DNA from: Kiritimatiellia bacterium
Lineage (GTDB): Bacteria; Verrucomicrobiota; Kiritimatiellia; UBA8416; YA12-FULL-48-11
DNA length: 64,000 bases
NCBI GenBank assembly: GCA_028716365.1
Contig: JAQUPZ010000011.1
Location: 62,001-126,000, forward strand
Direction of reading: 5' to 3'
Every line of letters starts with the position of its first letter. The first letter of the stretch is position 1. The notes under the pieces were generated by a model. That model worked only from the letters and a program-made list of their open reading frames with translations. It had not been told where the DNA came from and ran no database searches. A program made the position numbers and the translations under genes. This document shows positions 52,463 to 62,062 of the stretch, piece by piece.

Positions 52463-52807
52463 ATGAAAGAATTTCATCACGTGGGATTGCCCACCGACGA
52501 CAAACAGCCCGGCGAGACTTACGTACCTGCAACTAAAGTGTGGGTGACCGATCCGCTTAAACACAAGTATCGTGTCGAATTTCTGCGTTTTGAACCGGAT
52601 TCGCCTGTGAAAGGCGCCGTACGCGATTTGCCGCATTTCGCCTTTCGCGTGGACAGCATCAAGGCTGCTATTGCCGGAGGAACGGTCCTGCTCGGTCCAT
52701 TCGAGTCCATGCCTGGTCTGACCGTTGTGTTTGTCGGAAAAGACGGCGCGGTATTTGAGTTCATGGAGTTTGCCGCACAACCTAACACCACCTCGTGGGG
52801 TAAGTAA
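52463..52807 (+). CDS. Small VOC/glyoxalase-superfamily protein
   Basis: A 114-residue protein of the vicinal oxygen chelate fold. The start FHHVGLPT supplies the first-strand histidine, HFAFRVDSI the second and VFEFMEF the glutamate, as in single-domain glyoxalase-like proteins; a dimer would form the metal site. No signal peptide is seen, so it is cytoplasmic. AAAGGAA lies 7 bases before the ATG. Its neighbours are an esterase and a ceramidase-like protein. The substrate is unknown. Confidence 0.7.
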   Translation: MKEFHHVGLPTDDKQPGETYVPATKVWVTDPLKHKYRVEFLRFEPDSPVKGAVRDLPHFAFRVDSIKAAIAGGTVLLGPFESMPGLTVVFVGKDGAVFEFMEFAAQPNTTSWGK

Positions 52808-52840
52808 AACAGACTCGTCAATTGATCAAGGAGCCAACCT

Positions 52841-54226
52841 ATGCATGCAACGATGTGGTTTTTCTTGCGGAAGTTATCCCTCCTGACTCTCTTTCTCGTC
52901 GGCGTAGTCAGTCCGGCGTGCGGACAGGAAGCGACTTGGAAAGCCGGCGTGGCCAAAGCGATCGTCACCCCGGAGAAAGGTGTTTGGCTCGCGGGCTACG
53001 GCTCCAAACGTTCGCCCGACGGCAAACTGCACGATCTATGGATGAAAGCGCTGGCCCTCGAAGATCCCAGGGGCAATCGCGTCGTGTTGGTCACCAGCGA
53101 TTTTCAGGGCGTCCCGAAAGAGATGAGCGATCGCGTATTCGTACAGCTTCAGAAAAAACTGAAGCTGGAACGCCAGCAGGTGATGATCACTTTCGCGCAC
53201 AATCACTGTGGCCCGCGGCTTGGCAATGATCTGGTGGATTACTATCCCGTCGAAGAGGAACAGGTCAAACTGGTTGAAGAGTATACGGCGCTCATGGAAA
53301 CCAGGATGGTGGAAATGATCGGCGAATCGCTTGCGAAGCTGGCTCCCGCGAATTTGCAGACCGGCGAAGGTCGTACGACCTTCGCTGTCAATCGCCGCAA
53401 CAATCGCGAAGCCGAGGTGCCGATGCTGATGGCCAAAGGCGAACCGCTCAAAGGGCCGGTCGATCATTCGGTGCCGGTGATGACGGTGAAGGGGCTGGAC
53501 CAGAAGCTGGTTGCCATCCTCTTCGGTTACGCCTGCCATCCGACGACGCTAAGCTTCACCACGTGGTGTGGTGATTACCCGGGCTTTGCCCAGATCGCCC
53601 TGGAAAAGAACCATCCGGGTACGCTGGCCATGTTTGTCAATACCTGCGGCGGTGACCAGAATCCGTTGCCGCGTCGCAAAGTCGAATTGTGCCAGAACTA
53701 TGGCAACATGCTGGCGGTCGCCGTTGAGGAAGTTCTCAAGCAGCCGCTCAAGCCGGTTTCCCCGGGTTTGCGTACCGCGTTTGAGTTGATTGATCTCCCG
53801 TACTTGTCTGTCGTCTCTCGAGAAGAGCTGACCGGTCTGCTTAAAGACAGGAATGCCATACGGGCCCGCTGGGCCGCTCGAATGTTGAAGAAACTCGAGG
53901 CTGGCGAAAAGTTCGAGTCCGCGTATCCGTATCCTGTCCATGCATGGAGGCTGGGCAACGAGATGCTCGTGATCGGCATGGGAGCAGAAGCGGTCGTGGA
54001 CTATGTGTTGCGTTTCAAACGCGAATTTGGCCAGGGTACCTGGGTTTGCGGTTATGCCGACGACATGATCTCGTATATTCCCTCGCGGCGTGTGTGGGAA
54101 GAAGGGGGTTATGAAGGAGGTTCCAGCCTCTACGAATATGGCCGCCCGGCCTTCCGTTGGTCCGGCGATATCGAGGACCGCATTGCCGCCTCCGTCCATA
54201 AATTAGCGAAAAAGGTTCGCGAGTAA
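52841..54226 (+). CDS. Exported neutral/alkaline ceramidase-like protein
   Basis: A 461-residue protein with a Sec signal peptide (cleavage near SPACGQ). It matches the N-terminal domain of neutral/alkaline non-lysosomal ceramidases: AGVAKAIVTPEKGVWLAGYG, FAHNHCGPRLG (zinc-type histidines), YACHPTTL, NTCGGDQNP and GYADDMISYIPSRRVWEEGGY. It is shorter than true ceramidases because the C-terminal Ig-like domain is missing. Many PVC homologues occur in carbohydrate clusters, so the substrate need not be ceramide. AAGGAG lies 8 bases before the ATG. The gene is more G+C-rich than its upstream neighbours. Confidence 0.8.
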   Translation: MHATMWFFLRKLSLLTLFLVGVVSPACGQEATWKAGVAKAIVTPEKGVWLAGYGSKRSPDGKLHDLWMKALALEDPRGNRVVLVTSDFQGVPKEMSDRVFVQLQKKLKLERQQVMITFAHNHCGPRLGNDLVDYYPVEEEQVKLVEEYTALMETRMVEMIGESLAKLAPANLQTGEGRTTFAVNRRNNREAEVPMLMAKGEPLKGPVDHSVPVMTVKGLDQKLVAILFGYACHPTTLSFTTWCGDYPGFAQIALEKNHPGTLAMFVNTCGGDQNPLPRRKVELCQNYGNMLAVAVEEVLKQPLKPVSPGLRTAFELIDLPYLSVVSREELTGLLKDRNAIRARWAARMLKKLEAGEKFESAYPYPVHAWRLGNEMLVIGMGAEAVVDYVLRFKREFGQGTWVCGYADDMISYIPSRRVWEEGGYEGGSSLYEYGRPAFRWSGDIEDRIAASVHKLAKKVRE

Positions 54227-54414
54227 CGGTATAAGGACACAGGTGCAGAAAATACCGCGAAAGGATCATCCGCCTTATTATTACATTATAAAATATGATT
54301 TTATATTGACGTATAATTGATTTTCAGGAACAGTATTCTTCGGGTCGGGAGAGGTGCGAAAGCTGCGCGCAACAATATTGATGTCGAGACCATGAAAACC
54401 ATCAGGGAGATCAT

Positions 54415-56937
54415 ATGAAAGAATCAATTTTGTTTTGTACATTGCTTTGTTTGAGCGCGGTTGTCTTTGCGGATGACTGCCCGATGGTTCCACAGCCGAA
54501 GGAGTACAATGCTTCGGGCGAGAAACTGGTTTTGGGTACAGCTCAAACGGCGGCAATTATTGTTGCGGCCAATGCTTCCGGGCAGGAGCTTTATGCGGCC
54601 GGTCGTTTACAGACACATATTGAGCGCCGGTTCAAACAGACGTTCCAGATTTTAACGGCGGACAGGCTGGGCGACTCGGTCAAACAGGTTTATGAATTTT
54701 CCGGCAAACTGGTTGGGGATTTGCCGTTCAACGGGTTTACGATCACATTCGCGAAGAAAAACAGCATCGACTGGATTACAATCCGTGGCGCAGACATGGG
54801 CGGATTGATTTACGGCGGCGAGGCGTTCTTTGATTTGGTTAAAAAGGATGTCGACGGCATTGCGAAGGTTACCGTAGTGACGGTCAAAGACTGGCCGAGC
54901 ATTCCGTGGCGCGGACGTCCCCATTCGGTCATGGCTCATCAGCTTCAACCCGGTCAGCTGGACGCCTATATTCATGCGCGTATCAATTTCAGCGATTTCC
55001 GGGACGATCCGGACCAGCCTGCCACCGTTAAGATGGACGCACGCAAATCGTCGATGGGTTGTCTTCCCGGTAAGCCGATTGATACGGAACTGTTCAATCG
55101 CGTTTTCAAGGAATACAAAAAACGGGCGTTCTTTGTTTATGGAACTGTTTCCTGCCACCTGCCGGAAGGCGATTATTCGAAACTGACCCGGACGTTTGAC
55201 GAGCTGATTAAACTCGGCTGCGATGGAATCTGGGTTTCCATGGATGATACAGGTGGAGGAAAGGATCCTGTTCAATTGGCTCAGTATGCTTCCGACTACA
55301 TGAAGAAAACCGGCATGACGGGAAAGAAAATGATGTTTACCCCAGGCGGAGCTGAATATACGACTATCGACAAGCCGCTCAACTGGGCGATGGCGAAAAT
55401 CGAACCGTTCAATACCGGTTCGTGGATATTTACCCGGGTTCCCTGCAAGGCGGATTATGAACTTTGCCGGAAGATGGGACTGAAAAGCAAGCCTGCCTGG
55501 TGGTATAATTATTGCGAAACAAGCTATCCAGACCCGAAGGCCGGGTTCATCCATTCCTCCGCGATCCTGACGACCCAGCGCAAGGACGGCAAGCCAAGTT
55601 ACATGAACCTCCTGCCGATTACCCCGGGCTGGGGATATCCGAAATTCGAGAATATCCGTGATGCGCATTTGTATACAGACCGGATCAATATGTGGGCCTT
55701 GTGCGGCGGCTGGCCTGCGGAATACGCCCTGGGCATGTTCGGTCAGTGGGGCTGGAACCCGAAGGATTGCGACTGGCCGAAGCTGCGCGATTCAATTTAC
55801 GATTACGTTTGGGGGCCGTCGCAGGTGGCAACAATCCACGAGTTCGACGAAACCTGGATCCAGCTCAAGGAACTCTATTGGATGCCTGACCGCGCAAGTT
55901 TCCGCGCGCCGGAAAATACGTTCGTTCGCCTGAAAACCCCGGAGAATCGGGCGAAGGCTCTCGAGTTGCTAAACAAGTTGGACAGGCTGGCGGCCATCCT
56001 GGCACAAAAATCTCCCGAAGAAACGGCAATCGGCAGGGAACGATTGATTTATCAATACATGGAACCGATTCAGGTCAGCTTGAAGTTTGCCCGCAAGCAG
56101 GCGACGCTTGAATATCCGGAATATGAATATGCTGATTTTGAATTCAAAGCGGTACAGATTCAAGCGGAAAAGGGTGCCGAGTCTGCAAGCACCTATCTGG
56201 CTGAAGTCCATGCAAAGGTTCCGCCCATGCTCGAAAAGCTCAGCAGGGAACTGGAAGAACTGAAGGACATCGAGCCGGTTTTGGACCTCTGGCGTGTCCG
56301 ACTGGCAAAAGGCAAGACAGTTTCAGAAATAGAAAAGACGAAACTCCAGGAGAAAAACGCTAAATGGAAAAAATTCGTCAAACAACCGGTCAAGGATTTC
56401 CTGCCGTTTATGGAAGAACCGTTGGAAGGGAATCTGACCACGATTTTCGCGAATAGAACCAAACCTGTCCCGGCTGGAACGTTGAAAACGTATGACGCGG
56501 CTGATTGGACGTGTAACCCGGCGATGACCCGCGGCGCTTATTGGGCCGGCAAATACGACCGGGCCGGACAGAAGGCCGCGGCAATTCTCCTGCCGCTGCG
56601 TAGCCGTTCTACCCCGGGCGATTTTGGCTGTGTCGAACTCAACATTCCCAAGCCTGAATTCAAGGGCAGGCTGTTTGCGGAGCTTTTCATTGTTGATACG
56701 CGAATTGACAATAAATATCACAACGTACGTTTTATCGAGGCCCTGGCAAATGGAAAAGTTCTTTTCAAGCGTGATATTGCCGACCCGAAGGCAGAAGACT
56801 GGGTCAACATTGATTTGACCGAAGCCGTTGGTGACGCGAAGGAAATAAAGATTCAGGTCCGCGTTGTTGAAAAGGGTGCTGTCGAAAATCATACAAGCTG
56901 GGTCTTTGTCGGTCCGGCCAGGTTGTACCAGAAATAG
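54415..56937 (+). CDS. Exported GH84-like (beta-N-acetylhexosaminidase-type) protein
   Basis: An 840-residue protein with a Sec signal peptide. Residues 20-160 match the GH20b/GH84 N-terminal domain (MVPQPKEYNASGEKLVLG, then ITIRGADMGGLIYGGEAFFD). The barrel that follows has GCDGIWVSMDDTGGG, in which Asp277-Asp278 are placed like the catalytic DD pair of GH84 O-GlcNAcases. Residues of about 560-660 are helical and charged, and the last 150 are a beta-sandwich. It may remove N-acetylhexosamine, but some key family motifs are not evident. GGGAG lies 7 bases before the ATG. It follows the ceramidase-like gene after 188 bases. Confidence 0.75.
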   Translation: MKESILFCTLLCLSAVVFADDCPMVPQPKEYNASGEKLVLGTAQTAAIIVAANASGQELYAAGRLQTHIERRFKQTFQILTADRLGDSVKQVYEFSGKLVGDLPFNGFTITFAKKNSIDWITIRGADMGGLIYGGEAFFDLVKKDVDGIAKVTVVTVKDWPSIPWRGRPHSVMAHQLQPGQLDAYIHARINFSDFRDDPDQPATVKMDARKSSMGCLPGKPIDTELFNRVFKEYKKRAFFVYGTVSCHLPEGDYSKLTRTFDELIKLGCDGIWVSMDDTGGGKDPVQLAQYASDYMKKTGMTGKKMMFTPGGAEYTTIDKPLNWAMAKIEPFNTGSWIFTRVPCKADYELCRKMGLKSKPAWWYNYCETSYPDPKAGFIHSSAILTTQRKDGKPSYMNLLPITPGWGYPKFENIRDAHLYTDRINMWALCGGWPAEYALGMFGQWGWNPKDCDWPKLRDSIYDYVWGPSQVATIHEFDETWIQLKELYWMPDRASFRAPENTFVRLKTPENRAKALELLNKLDRLAAILAQKSPEETAIGRERLIYQYMEPIQVSLKFARKQATLEYPEYEYADFEFKAVQIQAEKGAESASTYLAEVHAKVPPMLEKLSRELEELKDIEPVLDLWRVRLAKGKTVSEIEKTKLQEKNAKWKKFVKQPVKDFLPFMEEPLEGNLTTIFANRTKPVPAGTLKTYDAADWTCNPAMTRGAYWAGKYDRAGQKAAAILLPLRSRSTPGDFGCVELNIPKPEFKGRLFAELFIVDTRIDNKYHNVRFIEALANGKVLFKRDIADPKAEDWVNIDLTEAVGDAKEIKIQVRVVEKGAVENHTSWVFVGPARLYQK

Positions 56938-56984
56938 GTTTCTCAACACTTCAAATCGGGAGTAAACCATATTTGTGGGTAAAA

Positions 56985-57220
56985 GAGAAAGCAGGTGGCA
57001 TTTCGCGGAGAAGCCGATATGTGTCTTTTGCGCGCCGGTTCATCGCGAGGATTCACCACGAGCGGCTTTGTTGCCGCCCCCCCCTCGGATACATAGGTAT
57101 ACTTCGGGTGTCGTCGTCGCGCCGGCATCGCAAAATCCATATATCGTTTCTCCGGCCATTCCGGCAACGAAATGCCACCTTCAGTTTCCATTCCGCGAGG
57201 ACGCGGAAATTAAGAAACGG
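56985..57220. repeat. Foldback repeat, copy B
   Basis: The partner of the element at 42996-43200. The terminal inverted repeats AGGTGGCATTTCG (56993-57005) and CGAAATGCCACCT (57168-57180) are identical to those of copy A. The inner pair CGGAGAA/TTCTCCG is kept. The closing hairpin is TTCCGCG-AGGA-CGCGGAA (57191-57208), with a different loop from copy A. The central part differs in length and sequence, and contains a C-run near 57075-57085. It fills most of the 379-base gap between the GH84-like gene and the propeller gene. Confidence 0.7.
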
Positions 57221-57316
57221 TAAATAGACCCACGTTTTTGACTTACACCCCTTCAAATCACATGATTTATTTTAGGTTGGTCGCCTGCCCGCCGTTTGAT
57301 GTAGACTGCATTGATC

Positions 57317-58612
57317 ATGAATATACGGACCTGTTGCATCGGGCTCATAATATTGATTGTGGTGAAACTGCATGCCGGAGAGAACGACTGGTCGCGATTC
57401 CGCGGTCAGAATGGTTCCGGCATAAGCGAGGTCACAACGGTGCCGGTCCAGTGGACGGAAAAGGATTACAACTGGAAGATCAAGCTGCCGGGTCTTGGAC
57501 ATTCTTCACCGGTGGTGCTGGGGCACCGTATTTTTGTCACGAGCGGAGAAACCGGAACAGCCGCAAGGATTGTCATGTGTCTCGATACGGATATGGGGCG
57601 TGTCTTATGGCAGCGTGAATATAAATTCAAACCATTTATTCTGAACAGGGAGAACAGTTATACCACGGCAACACCGGCGGCTGATGCCGACGGTGTGGTC
57701 GTGAACTGGACAACGCCGGAAGAAGTCATCCTCCTTGTGCTGGATAATGAAGGCAGGGAGGTCTGGCGTCGTGATCTGGGCCCGTTCGTTGGTATTCACG
57801 GCAGTGGTTCGTCGCCGGTTATTGTTGATGATCTGGTTATTTATAACAACGATCAGGAAGACCCGGCATCATTGCCGGCCTTTGTCTACGCCAGGCCGGG
57901 AGCGCCCAAGTCTGCCGGAAAAAGTTCTTTAATTGCCCTTGACCGTCGTACCGGTAAGACAAGGTGGCAACTCGACCGCCGTAGTAATCAGGCTTCTTAT
58001 GTGACGCCCTGTGTTTATCGCACGGCGAATGGTCGACCCGAGATCATACTGGCCAGCACAGCACACGGTGTTACCGGAGTAGATGCAGTCACGGGAAAGG
58101 TTGAATGGGAACTTGGCGGTATATTTAAGGAAAGGTGCGTTGGTTCACCGGTTATAGCGTCTGACCTGATTTGTGCCGGTGAAGGCAAGGGATCAACGGG
58201 ACTGCGGATTGTTGCCGTACGGGCTGGTAAGGTGCCGAAACTGGCGTACGAAGTCTTGAAACCTGTCCCGCTTGTGCCGACGCCTCTTGTAAAGGACGGG
58301 CGGCTTTTCCTTTGGGCAGACGATGGGAATGTAACGTGTGTTCGTGCAGAAACCGGGGAATTAATCTGGCGTGAACACGTCAGCGGCATGTTCTACAGCT
58401 CACCGGTTTGCGTGAACAACCGGCTGTATTCCGTCACAAAAAACGGTGATGTAGTGGTCATTGCCGCGGCAGACAAATTTGAACTCCTTGGTCGAGTGCC
58501 GCTGGGGGAGAAATGTTTTGCATCACCGGCCGTTGCCGGCGGTGTGATTTATTTCAGGACTTTTACGCAGTTGTTCTCGCTCGGCGGTAAGAGATCCTTG
58601 AGAAGTCTTTGA
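57317..58612 (+). CDS. Exported PQQ-like beta-propeller repeat protein
   Basis: A 431-residue protein with a Sec signal peptide. The mature part begins DWSRFRGQNGSGISEVTTVP, a usual opening of PQQ-like WD40-type propellers, and continues with repeats ending in W such as LDTDMGRVLWQRE, LDNEGREVWRRD, LDRRTGKTRWQL, VDAVTGKVEWELGG and VRAETGELIWREH. No haem site or catalytic residues for a PQQ dehydrogenase are seen, so a scaffold or binding role is likely. It starts at ATG 57317 (or TTG 57311), without a ribosome binding site, shortly after the foldback repeat. Confidence 0.8.
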   Translation: MNIRTCCIGLIILIVVKLHAGENDWSRFRGQNGSGISEVTTVPVQWTEKDYNWKIKLPGLGHSSPVVLGHRIFVTSGETGTAARIVMCLDTDMGRVLWQREYKFKPFILNRENSYTTATPAADADGVVVNWTTPEEVILLVLDNEGREVWRRDLGPFVGIHGSGSSPVIVDDLVIYNNDQEDPASLPAFVYARPGAPKSAGKSSLIALDRRTGKTRWQLDRRSNQASYVTPCVYRTANGRPEIILASTAHGVTGVDAVTGKVEWELGGIFKERCVGSPVIASDLICAGEGKGSTGLRIVAVRAGKVPKLAYEVLKPVPLVPTPLVKDGRLFLWADDGNVTCVRAETGELIWREHVSGMFYSSPVCVNNRLYSVTKNGDVVVIAAADKFELLGRVPLGEKCFASPAVAGGVIYFRTFTQLFSLGGKRSLRSL

Positions 58613-58670
58613 CATCCGTCATGTTTCTGATACAGAATTATTCAATCAGTTGATAATATGAGGTTCAGTC

Positions 58671-58706
58671 ATGAACTGTCCGAAAAAGCAATTTCTTATA
58701 ACCTAA
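58671..58706 (+). CDS. Leader mini-ORF, copy 1
   Basis: An 11-codon frame (MNCPKKQFLIT) starts 7 bases after TGAGG and stops 15 bases before the ATG of the sialidase-like gene. Nearly the same DNA and peptide recur at 62271 (MNGQKKQFLIT) and in-frame at 61340 (MDRQGKQFLII). Copies 1 and 3 differ at 3 of 33 bases. The 80 bases ending here match 61293-61372 at 58 of 80 positions without gaps. A hairpin (GGTTCA/TGAACT) covers the start codon. It is a candidate translated leader or a repeated regulatory sequence. Confidence 0.45.
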   Translation: MNCPKKQFLIT

Positions 58707-58721
58707 CCCGGAGAAGAAAAA

Positions 58722-59840
58722 ATGAGAAACGTAAAAAACATCGTTGTTTTACTGTTCGTATTGTTCGGCTTCAACGTGTTTTCGGTTTTCGGAGCGGAAA
58801 AGGTCACGCTTCATCCTAAGGCGGAGCCGTTTCCGTCGAAATATGTTGGTCCGTTTGTCCATCTTCCTGGTAGTGGAATTCTTGCCTTGGGCGGTAAAGA
58901 GGCTCATGTCAGTTTCGACAAGGGAAAGAACTGGAAAACATATCAGGCTATTTTTTCAGATAAGCACAGTATAGGCACCCGTTCTCTTGTCCGGACCAGG
59001 GATGGTGTGACTGTCTGTATTTTCTGCAATAATAAAGAAGTCAAGCGCGGCAAGGGCTGGGGAAAGGGAACTCCCGAAGAGTGGAATATTCCTGTATATT
59101 CGATCCGGAGCACCGACGACGGGAAAACATGGTCGGAACCTCTTGCCATTCAAAGAGACTGGGTTGGTGAACTTCGTGCAATGGTCCTTCTTGAGAACGG
59201 ACGAATTGTGATTGCCGCCATGGCGATTGATCCCGGCTGGTATCATGTTATTCCTGTCTATTATTCTGATGATAAGGGACTGAGCTGGCACAAAACAGAG
59301 ACGGTCAAAATGCCGGGCTCCAAAAAGAATGACCATGACGGCGCAATGGAGCCGAAACTTTTCGAGAAGAAGGATCATTCCATTTGCATGACGATTCGGA
59401 CCACCAGGGGAACATTTTATGAGTCTATTTCCAGGGACGGCGGTAAGACATGGTCCGAACCCGTGTCGACCGGAATTGAAAACAATAATTCTTTCGGTGA
59501 ATTCGAAAAGTTGTCAGACGGCCGCCTCATCCTGATTTGGAATCGTGACGACAAATATCCCGCCTTCAACTACAAACCTGATCCGAAAGACTGGCCGCTG
59601 GAGGAATCGAGCTACAGTTGGATCAAACGCCGGAACAAGCTTTCCCTCGCGATTTCGAGTGATGAAGGGAAAACGTGGACGGAACCGGTCGTTATTGCTT
59701 CGACGGATAATGAAAAGTTCTGGATTGCCTATACCGTTTTCTTTGAAGTGGAGCCGGGCATTTTCTGGATTACGACCGGACAGGGAAATGTTCGAATGCA
59801 GATCAGGGAAAAAGACATCTATCCTGACGGAGAAAAATAA
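58722..59840 (+). CDS. Exported sialidase-like (BNR/Asp-box) protein
   Basis: A 372-residue protein with a Sec signal peptide (cleavage near VFGAE). Asp-box type repeats include STDDGKTWSEP, SDDKGLSWHK, SRDGGKTWSEP and SSDEGKTWTEP, giving a six-bladed propeller of the sialidase superfamily. A catalytic Arg triad cannot be identified with confidence. It has some general similarity to the protein at 22222 but is not a close copy. GGAGAAG lies 8 bases before the ATG, and the mini-ORF copy 1 ends just upstream. Confidence 0.78.
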   Translation: MRNVKNIVVLLFVLFGFNVFSVFGAEKVTLHPKAEPFPSKYVGPFVHLPGSGILALGGKEAHVSFDKGKNWKTYQAIFSDKHSIGTRSLVRTRDGVTVCIFCNNKEVKRGKGWGKGTPEEWNIPVYSIRSTDDGKTWSEPLAIQRDWVGELRAMVLLENGRIVIAAMAIDPGWYHVIPVYYSDDKGLSWHKTETVKMPGSKKNDHDGAMEPKLFEKKDHSICMTIRTTRGTFYESISRDGGKTWSEPVSTGIENNNSFGEFEKLSDGRLILIWNRDDKYPAFNYKPDPKDWPLEESSYSWIKRRNKLSLAISSDEGKTWTEPVVIASTDNEKFWIAYTVFFEVEPGIFWITTGQGNVRMQIREKDIYPDGEK

Positions 59841-59860
59841 CAGAATCAGAAAAAAACATT

Positions 59861-61219
59861 ATGAAACCAGAATTTCTACCAGGACGAATCACATTCACGC
59901 TTCACCTTCCGGGACTTGCCTGCATTGTGTTCTTTTTGATTGCCAATCAACCGGCCTGTATTGCACAGACTTCTGCGACACCGGGAAAGACAGTAGTGTC
60001 CGCTGATTTAACCCCACTCAGACACTCGGTGGATTTCTTCCCGATTCTTCCCTGGGACAAAGTGGTCTACGACTCGAAAAAACCGCTCCGCATTGCCAGG
60101 AACGGATTGGAGAGCATTGCCGAGTGTAACTTCACCGTGGCCGGCTTCGTCAGGGTGGAAGATTTGTCCCTTTGCGAAAAGTTGGGATTGGCTGCCATCC
60201 TTACTCTCAACCAGAACTGGAAGAAACTTCAGGATGAGGAGATCGATGGACGGGTAAAACAGCTTGTTGAAGGGACGACCAGTAACAAGTCCGTCCTGGG
60301 CTATTTCATTATGGACGAGCCCGGTGTGACTTCGTTTCCAATGCTTGGCAGGATCGTGGCGGCCGTAAAGAAGTATGCTCCCGGTAAGTTGGCCTACATC
60401 AATCTCTTTCCCAGTTACGCCACGGTGGGCGCTCCTGATCAATCACAGCTTGGAACGGCCACGTACACGGAATACCTTGAACGGTACATATCCGAGGTCA
60501 AGCCGCAGTTCATCAGCTATGATGACTACATGGTCGAGTATTCGGACGACTTGCAGGCGTTGAAGCAGACGACCATCTATTACTTTGACTTGTTGGAAGT
60601 CCGCAGGGTGAGCCAGAAGTACGGCTTGCCCTTCTGGAACATTGTTTCCTGCAATCAGATTCGACCACAGACGACCATTCCGTCACCTGCTAACCTCGCT
60701 TTCCAGGCATACACCACGCTGGCCGCAGGGGGGCGAGGCGTCTCTTGGTACAAGTATTACCAGGACGGTTATGCCTATGCGCCTATCGACAACACTGGTG
60801 AGAAAACGGAAACGTGGCGGTACTTACAGGTTGTCAACCGGCAGGTTAAAGTCCTCGGGCCGATCATGAACCGCCTGCAATCCACGGGCGTTTTCTTTAC
60901 GTCGCCACCGCCGGTAGACTCTCTGCCCCTTCTGCCCGGCCGCATCATCAAGTCGGTCCAATCGACGGCATCACCCCGTGGGATTATCAAGGCCGAGCCA
61001 CCGCTGATGGTAGGCGAGTTCACCGACGAGAGGGGTACGGGTTTCGTGATGATTGTCAATCTCAGCCTGGAGAAATCGGCCAACATAAAGCTCGAAACCA
61101 TGAAGGCCTGCAAGATCAAGCAAGTGTATTCTTCCGAAGACGGCCGGTTATTTCCGCTGGATGAAAAGAATGGTCACTGGCTGCCGGCCGGGCATGGCAT
61201 TTTGGTCCGGCTGGAATGA
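59861..61219 (+). CDS. Exported TIM-barrel protein, glycoside-hydrolase-like
   Basis: A 452-residue protein with a hydrophobic signal segment. The barrel part has IAECNFTVAGFVRVEDL, AAILTLNQNW, VLGYFIMDEPGVTSFP (a candidate acid/base glutamate in DEP), YINLFPSYA, ISYDDYMVEY and WNIVSC. The end is a small beta domain. The DEP-type barrel is common in PVC and Bacteroidota carbohydrate clusters, but I cannot assign a GH family or substrate. The gene lacks a clear Shine-Dalgarno site and begins 20 bases after the sialidase-like gene, so the two are probably cotranscribed. Confidence 0.65.
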   Translation: MKPEFLPGRITFTLHLPGLACIVFFLIANQPACIAQTSATPGKTVVSADLTPLRHSVDFFPILPWDKVVYDSKKPLRIARNGLESIAECNFTVAGFVRVEDLSLCEKLGLAAILTLNQNWKKLQDEEIDGRVKQLVEGTTSNKSVLGYFIMDEPGVTSFPMLGRIVAAVKKYAPGKLAYINLFPSYATVGAPDQSQLGTATYTEYLERYISEVKPQFISYDDYMVEYSDDLQALKQTTIYYFDLLEVRRVSQKYGLPFWNIVSCNQIRPQTTIPSPANLAFQAYTTLAAGGRGVSWYKYYQDGYAYAPIDNTGEKTETWRYLQVVNRQVKVLGPIMNRLQSTGVFFTSPPPVDSLPLLPGRIIKSVQSTASPRGIIKAEPPLMVGEFTDERGTGFVMIVNLSLEKSANIKLETMKACKIKQVYSSEDGRLFPLDEKNGHWLPAGHGILVRLE

Positions 61220-61292
61220 TACTGATTTTTGGTATAAACAAAGCTTAGAGAGATGGGTTGGGGAAACCAGTTAGCCGTTGACACCTGCTGAG

Positions 61293-61372
61293 TTTCTGAT
61301 GCAGAATTCTCCAACAAGATAATAATAGGAGGCCAGCTCATGGACCGTCAGGGAAAACAATTTCTTATTATT
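61293..61372 (+). promoter_or_regulatory. Leader repeat, copy 2 (fused to the DUF1080 gene)
   Basis: This segment matches 58624-58703 at 58 of 80 positions without a gap. Its mini-ORF (ATG at 61340, AGGAGG 8 bases upstream) is not closed by a stop but reads on into the DUF1080 protein. It therefore serves here both as leader and as N-terminal coding sequence. Only the last part is shared with copy 3. Confidence 0.5.
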
Positions 61373-62062
61373 ATGGAAACATGTAATTCCGGCAAAACCT
61401 TCACCCTCTTCGCGGCCTGCGCCGTCCTTGTTCTCATCGCTTTACTCAGTGTCGGACCGCTTCACGCGCAGGACGCCGACGGCTTCGTCTCCCTGTTCAA
61501 CGGCAAGAACCTCGACGGTTGGCAGGGGGCCACTGAGGTCTATATGGTCGAGAATGGATATCTGGTGTGCAAGAAGCACGGCCCCGGTGAAAAAGCGAGT
61601 ACCGATAAGAACCTTTTCACCAGGAAAGAATATGCTGATTTCATCTTGCGGTTCGAGTTCAAGCTGGAGCCTGGTGCGAACAACGGCGTTGCCGTGCGTT
61701 CTCCTTTGGAAGGGCACATTACTGAAGTGGGCATGGAAATCCAGATTTTGGACGACTCTGCTGAGTGTTACAAGAATCTCGCCCCGCATCAATATCACGG
61801 CTCGATCTACCTGCTGGCGCCGGCCAAGAGGGGACACCTGAAGGCAGTAGGTGAATGGAACGGCGAGGAGATCATGTTCCACGGCCGCCACGCCAAGATC
61901 ACGCTCAACGGTGTTGTGATCGTGGATGTCGATCTCGACAACCTGGAATACAAGAAGTATTTGGACAAAAACACAGGGCGCAAACGACCCAGAGGTTACA
62001 TTGGGTTCCTGGGGCATGGAAGCCGCGTCGAGTTCCGCAACATCCGCATAAAGGAACTTTGA
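61340..62062 (+). CDS. Exported DUF1080 protein (3-keto-disaccharide hydrolase domain)
   Basis: A 240-residue protein. A Sec signal peptide (cleavage near LHAQD) precedes one DUF1080 domain: GFVSLFNGKNLDGWQGATEV, YADFILRFEFKLEPGANNGV, GMEIQILDD, HQYHGSIY and the ending GYIGFLGHGSRVEFRNIRI. It is expected to cleave 3-keto-glycosides in the periplasm. The best ribosome binding site (AGGAGG) favours ATG 61340, which adds the leader-like MDRQGKQFLII to the signal peptide; ATG 61373 is an alternative without such a site. It lies between the barrel protein and the aminotransferase, away from any Gfo/Idh gene in the window. Confidence 0.88.
   Translation: MDRQGKQFLIIMETCNSGKTFTLFAACAVLVLIALLSVGPLHAQDADGFVSLFNGKNLDGWQGATEVYMVENGYLVCKKHGPGEKASTDKNLFTRKEYADFILRFEFKLEPGANNGVAVRSPLEGHITEVGMEIQILDDSAECYKNLAPHQYHGSIYLLAPAKRGHLKAVGEWNGEEIMFHGRHAKITLNGVVIVDVDLDNLEYKKYLDKNTGRKRPRGYIGFLGHGSRVEFRNIRIKEL

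Noticed and set aside
56973-57227. Open frames of 82-84 codons across foldback repeat B
   Set aside because: Same reason as copy A: two overlapping frames are open at once, and both are explained by the repeat.
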